Assembly: GCA_035632955.1 (NCBI GenBank)
Contig: DASQFU010000092.1
Location: forward strand, 1-42,082
Origin: DASQFU01 sp035632955
GTDB lineage: Bacteria > Eisenbacteria > RBG-16-71-46
Reading direction: 5' to 3'
Length of the DNA: 42,082 nucleotides
Shown here: positions 34,348 to 41,393 of the stretch, piece after piece
Numbering within the stretch: position 1 is the stretch's first letter
Layout: each line of letters opens with the position of its first letter
The notes under the pieces: generated by a model
The model's input: the letters and a program-made list of their open reading frames with translations, nothing else
Databases searched by the model: none
Told to the model about the DNA's origin: nothing
Translations under genes and position numbers: made by a program

Positions 34348-35280
34348 ATGAGCCCAGCGACGCCGTTCCTGCTCGTGGGACGCCTGATCCCCGAGACCGA
34401 GAAGCTCATGGACATGGGCGCGCGCATCGGACTGACCCTCGTGGTCGGCTTCCTGATCCAGCGGCTGCTGTTCCTGCTGGTCGGGCGGAGCGTGAAGTGG
34501 GTCGAGCGGGTCGGGCACGGCAGCACTCGCGCGCGGCAGCGCGGTCAGACGATCGGCCAGATCCTGCGCAGCCTGTGCACGTTGGTCGTGGCGGGTGCGG
34601 TGATCATCCACATTCTGGCCGTGCTCGGCTGGGATGTCCGCCCGCTGATCGCCGGGGCGGGGATCATCAGCGTCGCCCTCGGCTTCGGCGCCCAGACCGT
34701 GGTCCGCGACGTGATCGCCGGCTTGTTCATCATCGCCGAGGATCAGTTCGGGGTCGGAGACCTGATCGAGGTGAACGGCAAGCCGGCGACGGTCGAAGCG
34801 CTGACGGTGCGATCCACGACGCTGCGCGACTTCAACGGGTTCATCCATTTCGTTCCCAACGGGGAGATGAAGATCGTGACCAATCGGAGCCGCGGCTGGA
34901 ACCGATTCGCGGTGGACGTCCCGGTGGCGTCGGACGAGAGCATGGATCGCGCGCTCGAGGTCTGCACGCGTGTCGTTCAGGCGATGAACGACGATCGGGC
35001 GTGGCGCGAGCGCCTGATCGATCCGATCGACGTGTGGGGGATCGAAACGTTGAGCGGCAACGAAGTCCAGGTCCGGATCGTCCTGCGTGCGCGGCCCGGG
35101 TCCGACGGTCCGGAAACGGCGCGCGAGCTGCGCCGCCGCCTGCTCGGCGCGCTGGCGCAAGCCGGCATCCGCACCGCGATGGCCCGCGACGTCGCGATCA
35201 CGCCCTGGCCGCAGGCCCCACCGCCCGCCGCCGGCCGCGAGGGCGGCCCGCTCGCCGAGCCCTCGGAGGCAAAGCGATGA
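34348..35280 (+). CDS. MscS family mechanosensitive ion channel
   Basis: A 310-residue small-conductance channel that opens under membrane tension to relieve osmotic shock. Three membrane helices (about 25-45, 70-90, 96-118) end in the pore helix AGAGIISVALGFGAQTVVRDVIAGLFIIAEDQFGVGDLIEV, the MscS signature. The beta domain VEALTVRSTTLRDFNGFIHFVPNGEMKIVTNRS and an alpha-beta C-terminal domain follow. The C-terminal 25 residues are Pro/Gly-rich. It overlaps cysS by ATGA, an association with no obvious functional reason. Confidence 0.95.
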   Translation: MSPATPFLLVGRLIPETEKLMDMGARIGLTLVVGFLIQRLLFLLVGRSVKWVERVGHGSTRARQRGQTIGQILRSLCTLVVAGAVIIHILAVLGWDVRPLIAGAGIISVALGFGAQTVVRDVIAGLFIIAEDQFGVGDLIEVNGKPATVEALTVRSTTLRDFNGFIHFVPNGEMKIVTNRSRGWNRFAVDVPVASDESMDRALEVCTRVVQAMNDDRAWRERLIDPIDVWGIETLSGNEVQVRIVLRARPGSDGPETARELRRRLLGALAQAGIRTAMARDVAITPWPQAPPPAAGREGGPLAEPSEAKR

Positions 35281-36680
35281 CGCTGCGCGTCTACGACACG
35301 CTGACTCGCAACAAGCGCGAGTTCGCCCCAGTCGCGCCGGGGCGGGTCGGCATGTACGTCTGCGGCATGACGGTGCAGGACAAGCCGCACGTCGGACACA
35401 TCCGTGCGTCGCTCTCCGGCGACGTGATGCGCCGCTACCTCGTTCATCTCGGTTACGAGGTCACCTACGTCTACAACTTCACCGACGTGGACGACCGGAT
35501 CATCGAACGCGCGAATCGCGAGGGAATCGAGTACGCGGCCGTCAGTCAGCGCAACATCGACGTGTATCTGCGCTATGCGGATCTCCACAACATCCAGCGC
35601 GCCACGGTGTACCCGCGCGCGACCGGTCACATTCAGGAAATTCTCGCGCTGATCGGCCGGCTGATCGAGGCCGGCGTGGCGTACACGGCCGCCGGCGACG
35701 TGTACTTCGAGGTCCGCAAGCGGCCCGATTACGGCAAGCTCTCGGGCCGCAACGTCGACGACATGCGGGCCGGTGCGCGCATCGAGGTCGGCGAGAGCAA
35801 GCGCGATCCGCTCGACTTCGCGCTCTGGAAAGGCGCCAAGCCGGGGGAGCCCGCGTGGGAGAGCCCGTGGGGACCGGGCCGTCCGGGATGGCACATCGAG
35901 TGCTCCGCGATGGCCATGAAGTACCTCGGCGCGCACTTCGACATCCACGGCGGCGGCCAGGACCTGATCTTTCCCCATCATGAGAACGAGATCGCGCAGT
36001 CGGAATCCGTGACCGGACAGCCGTTCGCGAACTTCTGGTGCGAGAACGGCCTCGTGAACCTCGGCGGCGAGAAGATGTCCAAGAGCACCGGCAATTTGTT
36101 CTTCATCGAGGACATCGCGGCGGCCGTCGACCCCGAGGTCGTGCGCTTCTACCTGCTCTCGACCCACTACCGGAGCCCGATCGATTTCAGCCGGGAACGG
36201 CTGGAGGAGGCCGGCGTCTCGTTTCAAAGGCTGCGCTCGCCGTTGGAACGTGCCGAAGTCTGGTCTCCGGACGGCGCCCGCGGATCGGATCGGCCGCCGG
36301 GCGGGTCGCTCGGCGAGGCCGTGGCGGACGCCGAGCGTGAGTTCGCCGAAGCAATGGATGACGATTTCAACAGCGCGCAAGCGATCGGCCACCTCTTCGA
36401 CCTCTCGCGCCACGTCAATCGGGCGCTGGACGAGGGGGCGGGACCGGAGGGGGTGTCCGCCGCGCGGGCGCTCCAGCGGCTGGGTAGGATTCTCGGGATG
36501 TTCTGGAAGCCTCCCGCCGCTGAGAGCTGGGAGCCCGAGTTGATGGCGCTGGTCGATGCCCGTGAGCAAGCCCGGAAGTCGAAGGACTGGAAGGCGGCCG
36601 ACGCGATCCGGGCCCAGATCCAGGAGCGCGGAGTCCTGGTCGAGGACGGCCCGACGGGACCCAAGCTCAAGCGTGTCTGA
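35277..36680 (+). CDS. cysS: Cysteinyl-tRNA synthetase
   Basis: A 467-residue class I synthetase. YVCGMTVQDKPHVGHIRASL carries the zinc-binding Cys and the HIGH-like HVGH. GWHIECSAM and GGGQDLIFPHHENEIAQSE hold the other zinc ligands (Cys, His, Glu), and GEKMSKSTGN is the second ATP motif. The C-terminal DALR and anticodon domains are complete. Its start overlaps mscS by 4 bases. A short inverted repeat (36673-36690) spans the stop codon. Confidence 0.97.
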   Translation: MTLRVYDTLTRNKREFAPVAPGRVGMYVCGMTVQDKPHVGHIRASLSGDVMRRYLVHLGYEVTYVYNFTDVDDRIIERANREGIEYAAVSQRNIDVYLRYADLHNIQRATVYPRATGHIQEILALIGRLIEAGVAYTAAGDVYFEVRKRPDYGKLSGRNVDDMRAGARIEVGESKRDPLDFALWKGAKPGEPAWESPWGPGRPGWHIECSAMAMKYLGAHFDIHGGGQDLIFPHHENEIAQSESVTGQPFANFWCENGLVNLGGEKMSKSTGNLFFIEDIAAAVDPEVVRFYLLSTHYRSPIDFSRERLEEAGVSFQRLRSPLERAEVWSPDGARGSDRPPGGSLGEAVADAEREFAEAMDDDFNSAQAIGHLFDLSRHVNRALDEGAGPEGVSAARALQRLGRILGMFWKPPAAESWEPELMALVDAREQARKSKDWKAADAIRAQIQERGVLVEDGPTGPKLKRV

Positions 36681-36690
36681 CGGGAGACAC
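36673..36690 (+). terminator. Weak hairpin at the cysS stop
   Basis: GTGTCT (36673-36678) pairs perfectly with AGACAC (36685-36690) over a 6-base loop. The stem overlaps the stop codon and no T tract follows, so this is at best a weak terminator or RNA-stability element. Confidence 0.3.
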
Positions 36691-36715
36691 CCCTGGTTCC
36701 GAGCGGTCCTCCCCA

Positions 36716-36748
36716 AAGCGCGAGGCCCAGACGCCCAACATCGCGCTT
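36716..36748. repeat. 8-base inverted repeat before secreted-peptide gene
   Basis: AAGCGCGA (36716-36723) and TCGCGCTT (36741-36748) are perfect complements 17 bases apart, and the right arm runs into the -35 box at 36747. It could be an operator or the stem of a terminator for cysS, although no T tract follows. Confidence 0.4.
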
Positions 36749-36775
36749 GACCCCTCTCGGGGACAGGCCTAGCCT
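36747..36775 (+). promoter_or_regulatory. Putative promoter of peptide-regulator operon
   Basis: TTGACC (36747-36752), 17 bases and TAGCCT (36770-36775) form a moderate sigma-70 type promoter. The leader to the ATG at 36934 would be about 150 bases and contains a T6 run at about 36874 whose role is unclear. I found no sigma-54 type site in this gap. Confidence 0.45.
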
Positions 36776-36933
36776 CATTACAGGACCCGGGTGTTCACGG
36801 GCTTCGTTCGCTGAGGAGAATCACCCCGTACCCAACTTCTCCCAAGCACGGAGCTGTGGCTGCGCGAGTCCATTTTTTCTATGAGGTCGGTGGTCGCGAC
36901 CTAAGTTTCTGTCGCAGAGAGGCAAGGAAACTC

Positions 36934-37239
36934 ATGCGTCGATTCATGGTGAATCGGTGGTGGGCCTCAATCCTGGCGCTCGGTCTGACGTTTGCGACCG
37001 CATCGCTCGTCGTTTCTGCCAGTTGGGCGGAGGAGACCGATCTGATCGATGGAAGCGATCCGTTCGGCGGAGGGGTGGGCGATCCCGACACTCCGACCGG
37101 CAGCACGCTCCTGGCGGGCGGGGGACGGGGCGGAATGGGAAATCGCGCTGCGGGTGACAGCGTGACCCAGGGCGGCATCAGGATGTGGCACATCGTGATC
37201 GTGTGGCAGGGTCTGAAGGGCCATCTGTTCCACTTCTAG
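36934..37239 (+). CDS. Small secreted glycine-rich peptide
   Basis: A 101-residue product. Residues 1-32 are a clear signal peptide: basic start MRRFMVNR, a long hydrophobic core (SILALGLTFATASLVV), and cleavage expected after ASWA. The mature part of about 69 residues is acidic then glycine-rich (DPFGGGVGDPDTP, LLAGGGRGGMG) and ends in a hydrophobic, aromatic tail (RMWHIVIVWQGLKGHLFHF). It has no cysteines and matches no family I know. AAGGA lies 5 bases before the ATG, which favours this start over the longer frame from 36856. It ends 21 bases before a TPR/sigma-54 regulator, so the two form one transcript. A signalling, sensing or structural role are all open. Confidence 0.75.
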   Translation: MRRFMVNRWWASILALGLTFATASLVVSASWAEETDLIDGSDPFGGGVGDPDTPTGSTLLAGGGRGGMGNRAAGDSVTQGGIRMWHIVIVWQGLKGHLFHF

Positions 37240-37260
37240 CCGGCCGCAGAAGATACTGAA

Positions 37261-39684
37261 ATGGATGACCGGAGCCTCGGCGTGCCTGAGTACGACCGAA
37301 ATCGCATCGAGCATTTGGAAGACCGGCTCGCGATGACCTCCGCTGGTCCGGAGGCATCCGCGATCACGGAGCTCGAGATGCTCGCCGATCTCTACCTGCA
37401 GGCGGACAGCTATACGCCCGCCCTGGAGACGATCGAGCGGCTGCTCTCGCTGCCCTCGTCGCGCGCGCTCTCGCCGGCTCGCCGAGCCGCGCTCGAAAGC
37501 AAGGCGGTCGATTGCCGGCTGGCGCATAGCGACTGCCAGGCCGCGATCGCGCGCTGCCGTGAGGCGCTCGCCGACGAAGTCAGAATCGACGCGCCGAGCG
37601 TCCGGGCTCGCCTGCACCTGCAGTGGGCCGAAGCGCTGCTCCGGCTGGGCCGCCTCGGCGAGTGTCGCGATCGCGCCCAGCACGGGCTCGAGATCGCCGA
37701 CTCGGTCGGCGACCTGTCGCTCGCGGCTTCCGGCATCAATCTCCTCGGTCGGGTCGCGTATCGCGAGGGCGACCTGCTCCGTGCCCGCGATCTCTACGAG
37801 CAGGAGCTGGCGTTGTACCGGCGCACGGGTGACGAAGCGCGAGTCGCCCACGTGCGCAACAATCTCGGGCTGATCCACAAGAACCTATGCGAATGGGACG
37901 CCGCGATCGCTCATCTCCGCGCCGCGCTCGACATTCATCGTCGCGCCGGGCGTTTCGGCGAGACGCACAATCCTCTCGTCAACCTCGGGATCGTCTACCA
38001 GAAGAGCGGCGATTGGGCGCGCGCGCTCGACCACTACCGCCAGGCCGAGCAGATCTGCCTGCAGATCGGCGACCAGTTGCGCCTGGCGATGATCGGCATC
38101 GGGCTCGGCAACGTCGCCCGGCTGCAGCGCCGCTTCACCGACGCCGAGAGCCTGCTGCAGGGGGCGCTGGAAGGAGCACGCCGGCTCGGCGCCCGCCGCG
38201 AAGAGGTTCTCGCACTCGAGTTCCTCGGGGAGTTGGATTTCGATCGCGGCCGGCCGGAGGCGGCGCTGTCGCGCTATCACGAAGCGCTGAAGCTCGCCGA
38301 GGCCGTGGCTCCGGAAGGCGACCTGGTCGTCGAGCTCGAGCGGCGGCGGGCGGAGGCGCTCGGCGCGATTGGCCGGCTGGACGAGGCCGATCAGGCGTGT
38401 GAACGCTCACGGCGACTCGCGCGTCGCATCGACGACCGCCTGGAGCACGCCGTGACGCATCGCGTCGCCGGCCAGCTCGCATGGGCACGCGGACGCCGCG
38501 ACGAGGCGACGCAATCGTGGACGATCGCCGCGAGTCTGCTGTCCGAATGCCGCGAGAAATACGAGCTCGGCCGCACGCTGCTCTCGCTCGGCCGTGCGGC
38601 GGACGATCCTCGCGACGCTCGCCGCTTCCTCTACCGTGCCTCGGCGCTGTTCGCCGAGCTGTCGGCCTCGCACTGGCTCGACGAATGCGAGAGCGATCTT
38701 CAGCGGCTGCTGGCCGGCGCGACGCCGGCTCCCACCGCTCCCGGCTCGCTGCTCGGACGCCGGCTGCGCGCCCCGAGTCTGGTCGCGTGCTCGCCGGACA
38801 TGCATCAAGCCGAGAACCTGGCCCAGCGCGCCGCGGCCACGGACCTCGCCGTGCTCGTCACCGGCGAAACCGGGACCGGCAAGGAGCTGATCGCCCGCAC
38901 GATTCACGGGCTCTCGACCCGTTCGGCGAAGCCGTTCCTCGCGGTCAACTGCGGCGCGCTCCGCGCCGATCTCGCGCTTTCGCAACTGTTCGGTCACCGC
39001 AAAGGCGCTTTCACCGGCGCGCATGCGGAAGGCGTCGGGCTGGTCGAAGCCGCCCACGGCGGCACGCTATTCCTGGACGAGGTCGGCGAGTTGCCGGCGG
39101 ACGTCCAGGTGACGCTGCTGAGATTCCTGGAGAGCGGCGAGTACATGCGACTGGGCGAGACTCAGGTGCGGCGCGCCGACGTGCGCGTGATCGCGGCCAC
39201 GAATCGCGACCTGCGTGGAGCGAGCGGCGAGCGCCAGTTCCGTCGCGACCTGCTGTTCCGGCTGAACGAGATCGAGATCCGGCTTCCGGCGCTGAACGAG
39301 CGGCGCGAGGACATCCTTCCTCTGGCGCGCCACTTCCTGACGTTCTACGGGGGTCTCGATGGACCTCGTCTGGAAGTTGCCGCCGAGTCGGTGCTGCTGT
39401 CTTACTCCTGGCCCGGCAACGTGCGCGAGCTCGAGAACGTGATGCGGCGCCTGGCGGCGCTTCATCGGGGAGACGTCCACGTCGGGGCTGACGAGCTGCT
39501 GCCGCTGCTCTCGGGCCACGGCCCGGAGTTGAACGGCGCCGCCCGCGCGACCCACGAGCGCGAGGAGATCCTTTCGGCCCTGCGCGTTGCGGCGGGAAAC
39601 AAGAGTCGCGTGGCCGAGCTTCTGGGTGTGAGCCGCAAGACGCTCTACGCGCGCATCAAGCGCCTCGGGATCGAGCTGCCCTAG
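37261..39684 (+). CDS. TPR-domain sigma-54-dependent transcriptional activator
   Basis: An 807-residue regulator. Residues about 35-480 are a row of TPR-like helical repeats (for example NLGLIHKNLCEWDAAIAHLRAALDIHRRAGR and NLGIVYQKSGDWARALDHYRQAEQIC). They replace the receiver or GAF/PAS domains usual in this class. Residues about 505-735 are the sigma-54 AAA+ domain, with Walker A GETGTGKE (535-542), the sigma-54-contacting GAFTGA loop (582-587), Walker B GGTLFLDEVGEL, and SWPGNVREL. Residues about 765-807 are a Fis-type HTH (ILSALRVAAGNKSRVAELLGVSRKTLYARIKRLG). GAFTGA is intact, so it should open sigma-54 promoters. TPR input suggests control by a peptide or protein, and the secreted-peptide gene just before it is the obvious candidate. 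A sigma-54 site lies 300 bases downstream. Confidence 0.92.
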   Translation: MDDRSLGVPEYDRNRIEHLEDRLAMTSAGPEASAITELEMLADLYLQADSYTPALETIERLLSLPSSRALSPARRAALESKAVDCRLAHSDCQAAIARCREALADEVRIDAPSVRARLHLQWAEALLRLGRLGECRDRAQHGLEIADSVGDLSLAASGINLLGRVAYREGDLLRARDLYEQELALYRRTGDEARVAHVRNNLGLIHKNLCEWDAAIAHLRAALDIHRRAGRFGETHNPLVNLGIVYQKSGDWARALDHYRQAEQICLQIGDQLRLAMIGIGLGNVARLQRRFTDAESLLQGALEGARRLGARREEVLALEFLGELDFDRGRPEAALSRYHEALKLAEAVAPEGDLVVELERRRAEALGAIGRLDEADQACERSRRLARRIDDRLEHAVTHRVAGQLAWARGRRDEATQSWTIAASLLSECREKYELGRTLLSLGRAADDPRDARRFLYRASALFAELSASHWLDECESDLQRLLAGATPAPTAPGSLLGRRLRAPSLVACSPDMHQAENLAQRAAATDLAVLVTGETGTGKELIARTIHGLSTRSAKPFLAVNCGALRADLALSQLFGHRKGAFTGAHAEGVGLVEAAHGGTLFLDEVGELPADVQVTLLRFLESGEYMRLGETQVRRADVRVIAATNRDLRGASGERQFRRDLLFRLNEIEIRLPALNERREDILPLARHFLTFYGGLDGPRLEVAAESVLLSYSWPGNVRELENVMRRLAALHRGDVHVGADELLPLLSGHGPELNGAARATHEREEILSALRVAAGNKSRVAELLGVSRKTLYARIKRLGIELP

Positions 39685-39747
39685 CTCTTGTCGAAGCGCG
39701 TCCCTCTCGCCGTCATTCGGGCTCGCGTCGATTCCGGCACGCTCCGG

Positions 39748-39756
39748 ACTGTCACC
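39748..39756 (+). repeat. 9-base motif copy 1 (possible activator site)
   Basis: ACTGTCACC, the first of three related copies in the gap after the sigma-54 activator gene. It lies about 230 bases before the sigma-54 type promoter at 39981. Confidence 0.4.
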
Positions 39757-39765
39757 CTGAGACCA

Positions 39766-39774
39766 ACTGTTACC
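39766..39774 (+). repeat. 9-base motif copy 2
   Basis: ACTGTTACC, one mismatch from copy 1 and in direct orientation exactly 18 bases away, that is, nearly two helical turns, on the same DNA face. Confidence 0.4.
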
Positions 39775-39855
39775 TTCGCGAAACAACCACCTCCGACGCC
39801 CTGCGCGGCAACGCGCTAGCGGCGTCGAGCGAGGGCTGAAGGCGTTACGGCCCAT

Positions 39856-39864
39856 GGTGACAGT
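39856..39864 (-). repeat. 9-base motif copy 3, inverted
   Basis: GGTGACAGT is the exact reverse complement of copy 1. It lies about 120 bases upstream of the sigma-54 -24 element, the usual range for enhancer sites of this activator class. A related GGTGACAG at 40253-40260 lies downstream of the promoter. Confidence 0.4.
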
Positions 39865-39900
39865 ACGGTCGAAACACACCGTGATCGGGGTCTCGATGCC

Positions 39901-39932
39901 GCCCAACCCACGTCCCGAAATGGCGGTTGGGC
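39901..39932. repeat. 8-base inverted repeat upstream of sigma-54 site
   Basis: GCCCAACC (39901-39908) and GGTTGGGC (39925-39932) pair perfectly over a 16-base loop. It could be a transcript end for the activator gene (short AAAA follows, not T) or a protein-binding site. A weaker TGG-N9-TTGC pair of sigma-54 type starts inside it at 39928-39943. Confidence 0.4.
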
Positions 39933-39980
39933 AAAAGGTTGCGGGATGTTCCCCCGGCGCAGTCGTCCGACGCCATGGAG

Positions 39981-39996
39981 TGGCATGGGTCATGCA
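39981..39996 (+). promoter_or_regulatory. Sigma-54 (-24/-12) type promoter
   Basis: TGGCATGGGTCATGCA fits the TGGCAYG-N4-TTGCA consensus with the invariant GG at 39982-39983 and GC at 39994-39995 in the correct spacing. The only departure is A for the first T of the -12 box. Transcription would start near 40007. The gene for an activator with intact GAFTGA ends 300 bases upstream. Confidence 0.6.
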
Positions 39997-40006
39997 ATTG
40001 CAACGC

Positions 40007-40448
40007 GCCTGGGTACGGGGTGGGCTAACAGCCCGCAAGATTTGCGAGTAAACGAGGCAGCTTCTCGAGGGGACGGGGAGCAGGAGGCCTCGGGCGGCCG
40101 GCGCGCGGACACGCACCTCCGTCTGCGCACTTCCGGACCGCCCGAGTCTTCCCCTGAGGATGGTTCCCAGCGAAGGCGGCGCGTAAGCGCTACGGGGCTC
40201 GTCACCGGCGTCAAAGCGGCGCCGGTTCCCGAAGAGGTACGCACGCAAAGGGGGTGACAGCGACTCAGAATCCAGCCGGTAGTCATTCGGTGAGTAGTGG
40301 TTCGCTGTTCGTCAAAAAAACTAAATACGCCCGGTCAACGAAGCCGGGAGGACAGTGGACTTTAACCCGGTCATTCACTGTTTTCTCGGGAAGAGGCAGC
40401 CAGGGGCGGCGGTGGAACCGATATCCGTCACCTTCTCGGCTGCCTTTT
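40007..40448 (+). ncRNA. Candidate structured RNA or attenuated leader
   Basis: About 440 bases between the sigma-54 type site and an intrinsic terminator, with no convincing coding frame. Hairpins seen in order: GGGC/GCCC (40022-40034), GCAA/TTGC (40035-40045), then a long rod built from AGGGGA/TCCCCT (40068-40073 with 40150-40155), CTCGGGCGG/CCGCCCGAG (40089-40097 with 40138-40146), CCGG/CCGG and GCGCGGAC/GTCTGCGC (40103-40110 with 40121-40128, loop 10). Next is ACCGGCG/CGCCGGT (40204-40210 with 40220-40226). Near the end CCGGG (40344-40348) can pair with either of two CCCGG copies (40330 or 40366). It lacks the signatures of RNase P, tmRNA, SRP RNA and selenocysteine tRNA. It may be an independent RNA or a leader for the cytochrome gene. 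Confidence 0.5.
40391..40448 (+). terminator. Intrinsic terminator before the cytochrome c gene
   Basis: AAGAGGCAGCC (40391-40401) pairs with GGCTGCCTTTT (40438-40448), with GGTG/CACC inside, and runs straight into a T tract. It lies 40 bases before the cytochrome ATG, so it would end the upstream RNA or act as an attenuator. Confidence 0.65.
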
Positions 40449-40488
40449 CAATTTGAGGACCGCGGCTGCCGGTGCTAGCTTTCCGCCC

Positions 40489-40950
40489 ATGACCAACCCC
40501 ATGCGCGAAGTACCCGTGCAGGCGCGACCGCTTGCGCCAATGGCGAGCTTGCTCGCGTTCGCGACCATCGTTCATGCGCTTCTCGTCGGTTGCGGCGGCG
40601 GAGCGAAGCAGTCCACGACCACCGAAAACGGCGGCACGCCGCCTCCGGTGACGTCCGTGGGAGACACCAGCGCCCCGATGGCCGGCGGGGGAGATCTGGG
40701 AGCGGCGGTCTACACCAAGCGCTGCGTCCTCTGCCATGGTTCCGAAGGAAAAGGCGACGGACCTGGAGCCGCAGGCTTGAATCCCAAGCCACGGAACCAC
40801 ACGGACGGTGCGTACATGAACGCCCGCACCGACGCGGATCTCTTGAACGTGATCCGAAACGGCAAGGGCTCGATGCCCCCATGGGGCAAGATCCTGAGCG
40901 AGGCCGAGATCCAGGCGGTCCTCGCGCACGTTCGGACACTGGCCAAGTAG
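40489..40950 (+). CDS. Lipoprotein c-type cytochrome
   Basis: A 153-residue monoheme cytochrome. A hydrophobic stretch (MASLLAFATIVHALLVG) ends in the lipobox LVGC with Cys35 as the lipid anchor, so the protein should be tethered to a membrane on the periplasmic side. A Thr/Gly/Pro-rich linker (about 40-66) leads to the heme motif C79-V-L-C82-H83. GSMPPWG supplies the probable axial Met129. The fold is the small class I type (cytochrome_C/CBB3-like). It probably carries electrons to or from a periplasmic enzyme or terminal oxidase, but no oxidase gene is nearby. A terminator upstream and a strong hairpin downstream isolate it as one transcript. Confidence 0.9.
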   Translation: MTNPMREVPVQARPLAPMASLLAFATIVHALLVGCGGGAKQSTTTENGGTPPPVTSVGDTSAPMAGGGDLGAAVYTKRCVLCHGSEGKGDGPGAAGLNPKPRNHTDGAYMNARTDADLLNVIRNGKGSMPPWGKILSEAEIQAVLAHVRTLAK

Positions 40951-40986
40951 CTCGAGCTCAACGACCATCCCGAGTTCTGGGTTGGT

Positions 40987-41017
40987 AGCGCCGCCCGGGC
41001 GCGCCACGGGCGGCGCT
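40987..41017 (+). terminator. Terminator after cytochrome c
   Basis: AGCGCCGCCCG (40987-40997) pairs perfectly with CGGGCGGCGCT (41007-41017) across a 9-base loop, followed by GCTAATT. The perfect 11-pair stem and position support a terminator, though the T tract is short. Confidence 0.7.
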
Positions 41018-41037
41018 GCTAATTAAGGCCGCCTGCC

Positions 41038-41066
41038 TTGACATGGTTCGAGGGCGGCTCCATGTT
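41038..41066 (+). promoter_or_regulatory. Promoter of tRNA cluster
   Basis: A perfect -35 TTGACA (41038-41043), a 17-base spacer and CATGTT (41061-41066), 21 bases before the first tRNA. The GC-rich stretch after the -10 box is typical of stable-RNA promoters under stringent control. Confidence 0.6.
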
Positions 41067-41087
41067 TCGACCCGCCCGTTAGATTCC

Positions 41088-41160
41088 GCTGGCGTAGCTC
41101 AATTGGTAGAGCATCTCATTTGTAATGAGGCGGTTGGGGGTTCGAGTCCCTTCGCCAGCT
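41088..41160 (+). tRNA. thrU: tRNA-Thr (anticodon TGT)
   Basis: GCTGGCG pairs with CGCCAGC to close the acceptor stem, with the D arm GCTCAATTGGTAGAGC, an anticodon loop TTTGTAA reading ACA codons, and the T arm GGTTCGAGTCC. CCA is not encoded. First of four tRNAs in the E. coli thrU-tyrU-glyT-thrT order. Confidence 0.95.
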
Positions 41161-41284
41161 CGGTTCGAAGCGACCGCGAAGCGGCGCTGCACGGAAGGGG
41201 TCGCGGCCAGGGATCGGCTCCGATCAGCTACGAGCGATGGACCCGGATCGCTCCCGAACCTTTATTGAAATGAAAGTTAACTGT

Positions 41285-41369
41285 GGAGGGGTTCCCGAGC
41301 GGTCAAAGGGAACAGACTGTAAATCTGTCGGCGAAGCCTTCGGAGGTTCGAATCCTCCCCCCTCCACCA
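41285..41369 (+). tRNA. tyrU: tRNA-Tyr (anticodon GTA)
   Basis: The acceptor GGAGGGG pairs with CCCCTCC, with CCA encoded. The long variable arm (GTCGGCGAAGCCTTCGG) marks it as a class II tRNA. Anticodon GTA in the loop CTGTAAA. Confidence 0.95.
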
Positions 41370-41393
41370 ACCATCTTTAGTGCAACGAATTGA

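Noticed and set aside
39946..40257. 103-codon plus-strand frame in the gap after the activator
   Set aside because: It begins upstream of the sigma-54 site, the product is low-complexity and arginine-rich without a family, and the region is explained better by RNA hairpins.
40007..40448. Idea that the gap encodes RNase P RNA, tmRNA, SRP RNA or selenocysteine tRNA
   Set aside because: GAGGAAAGTCC, the tmRNA 5' end and TTCGAC, the SRP GGAAGGAAGCAGC block and a TCA anticodon arm in a long-arm tRNA were all looked for and not found.
40254..40478. 74-codon frame starting at a GTG after GGGG, running through the terminator
   Set aside because: Third-base composition is unlike the surrounding genes, it reads through the terminator hairpin, and the product shows no recognisable features.
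41043..41273. 76-codon plus-strand frame with VAQLVEHLICNEAVGGSSPF
   Set aside because: Also a classic tRNA translation artefact, here from tRNA-Thr(TGT).
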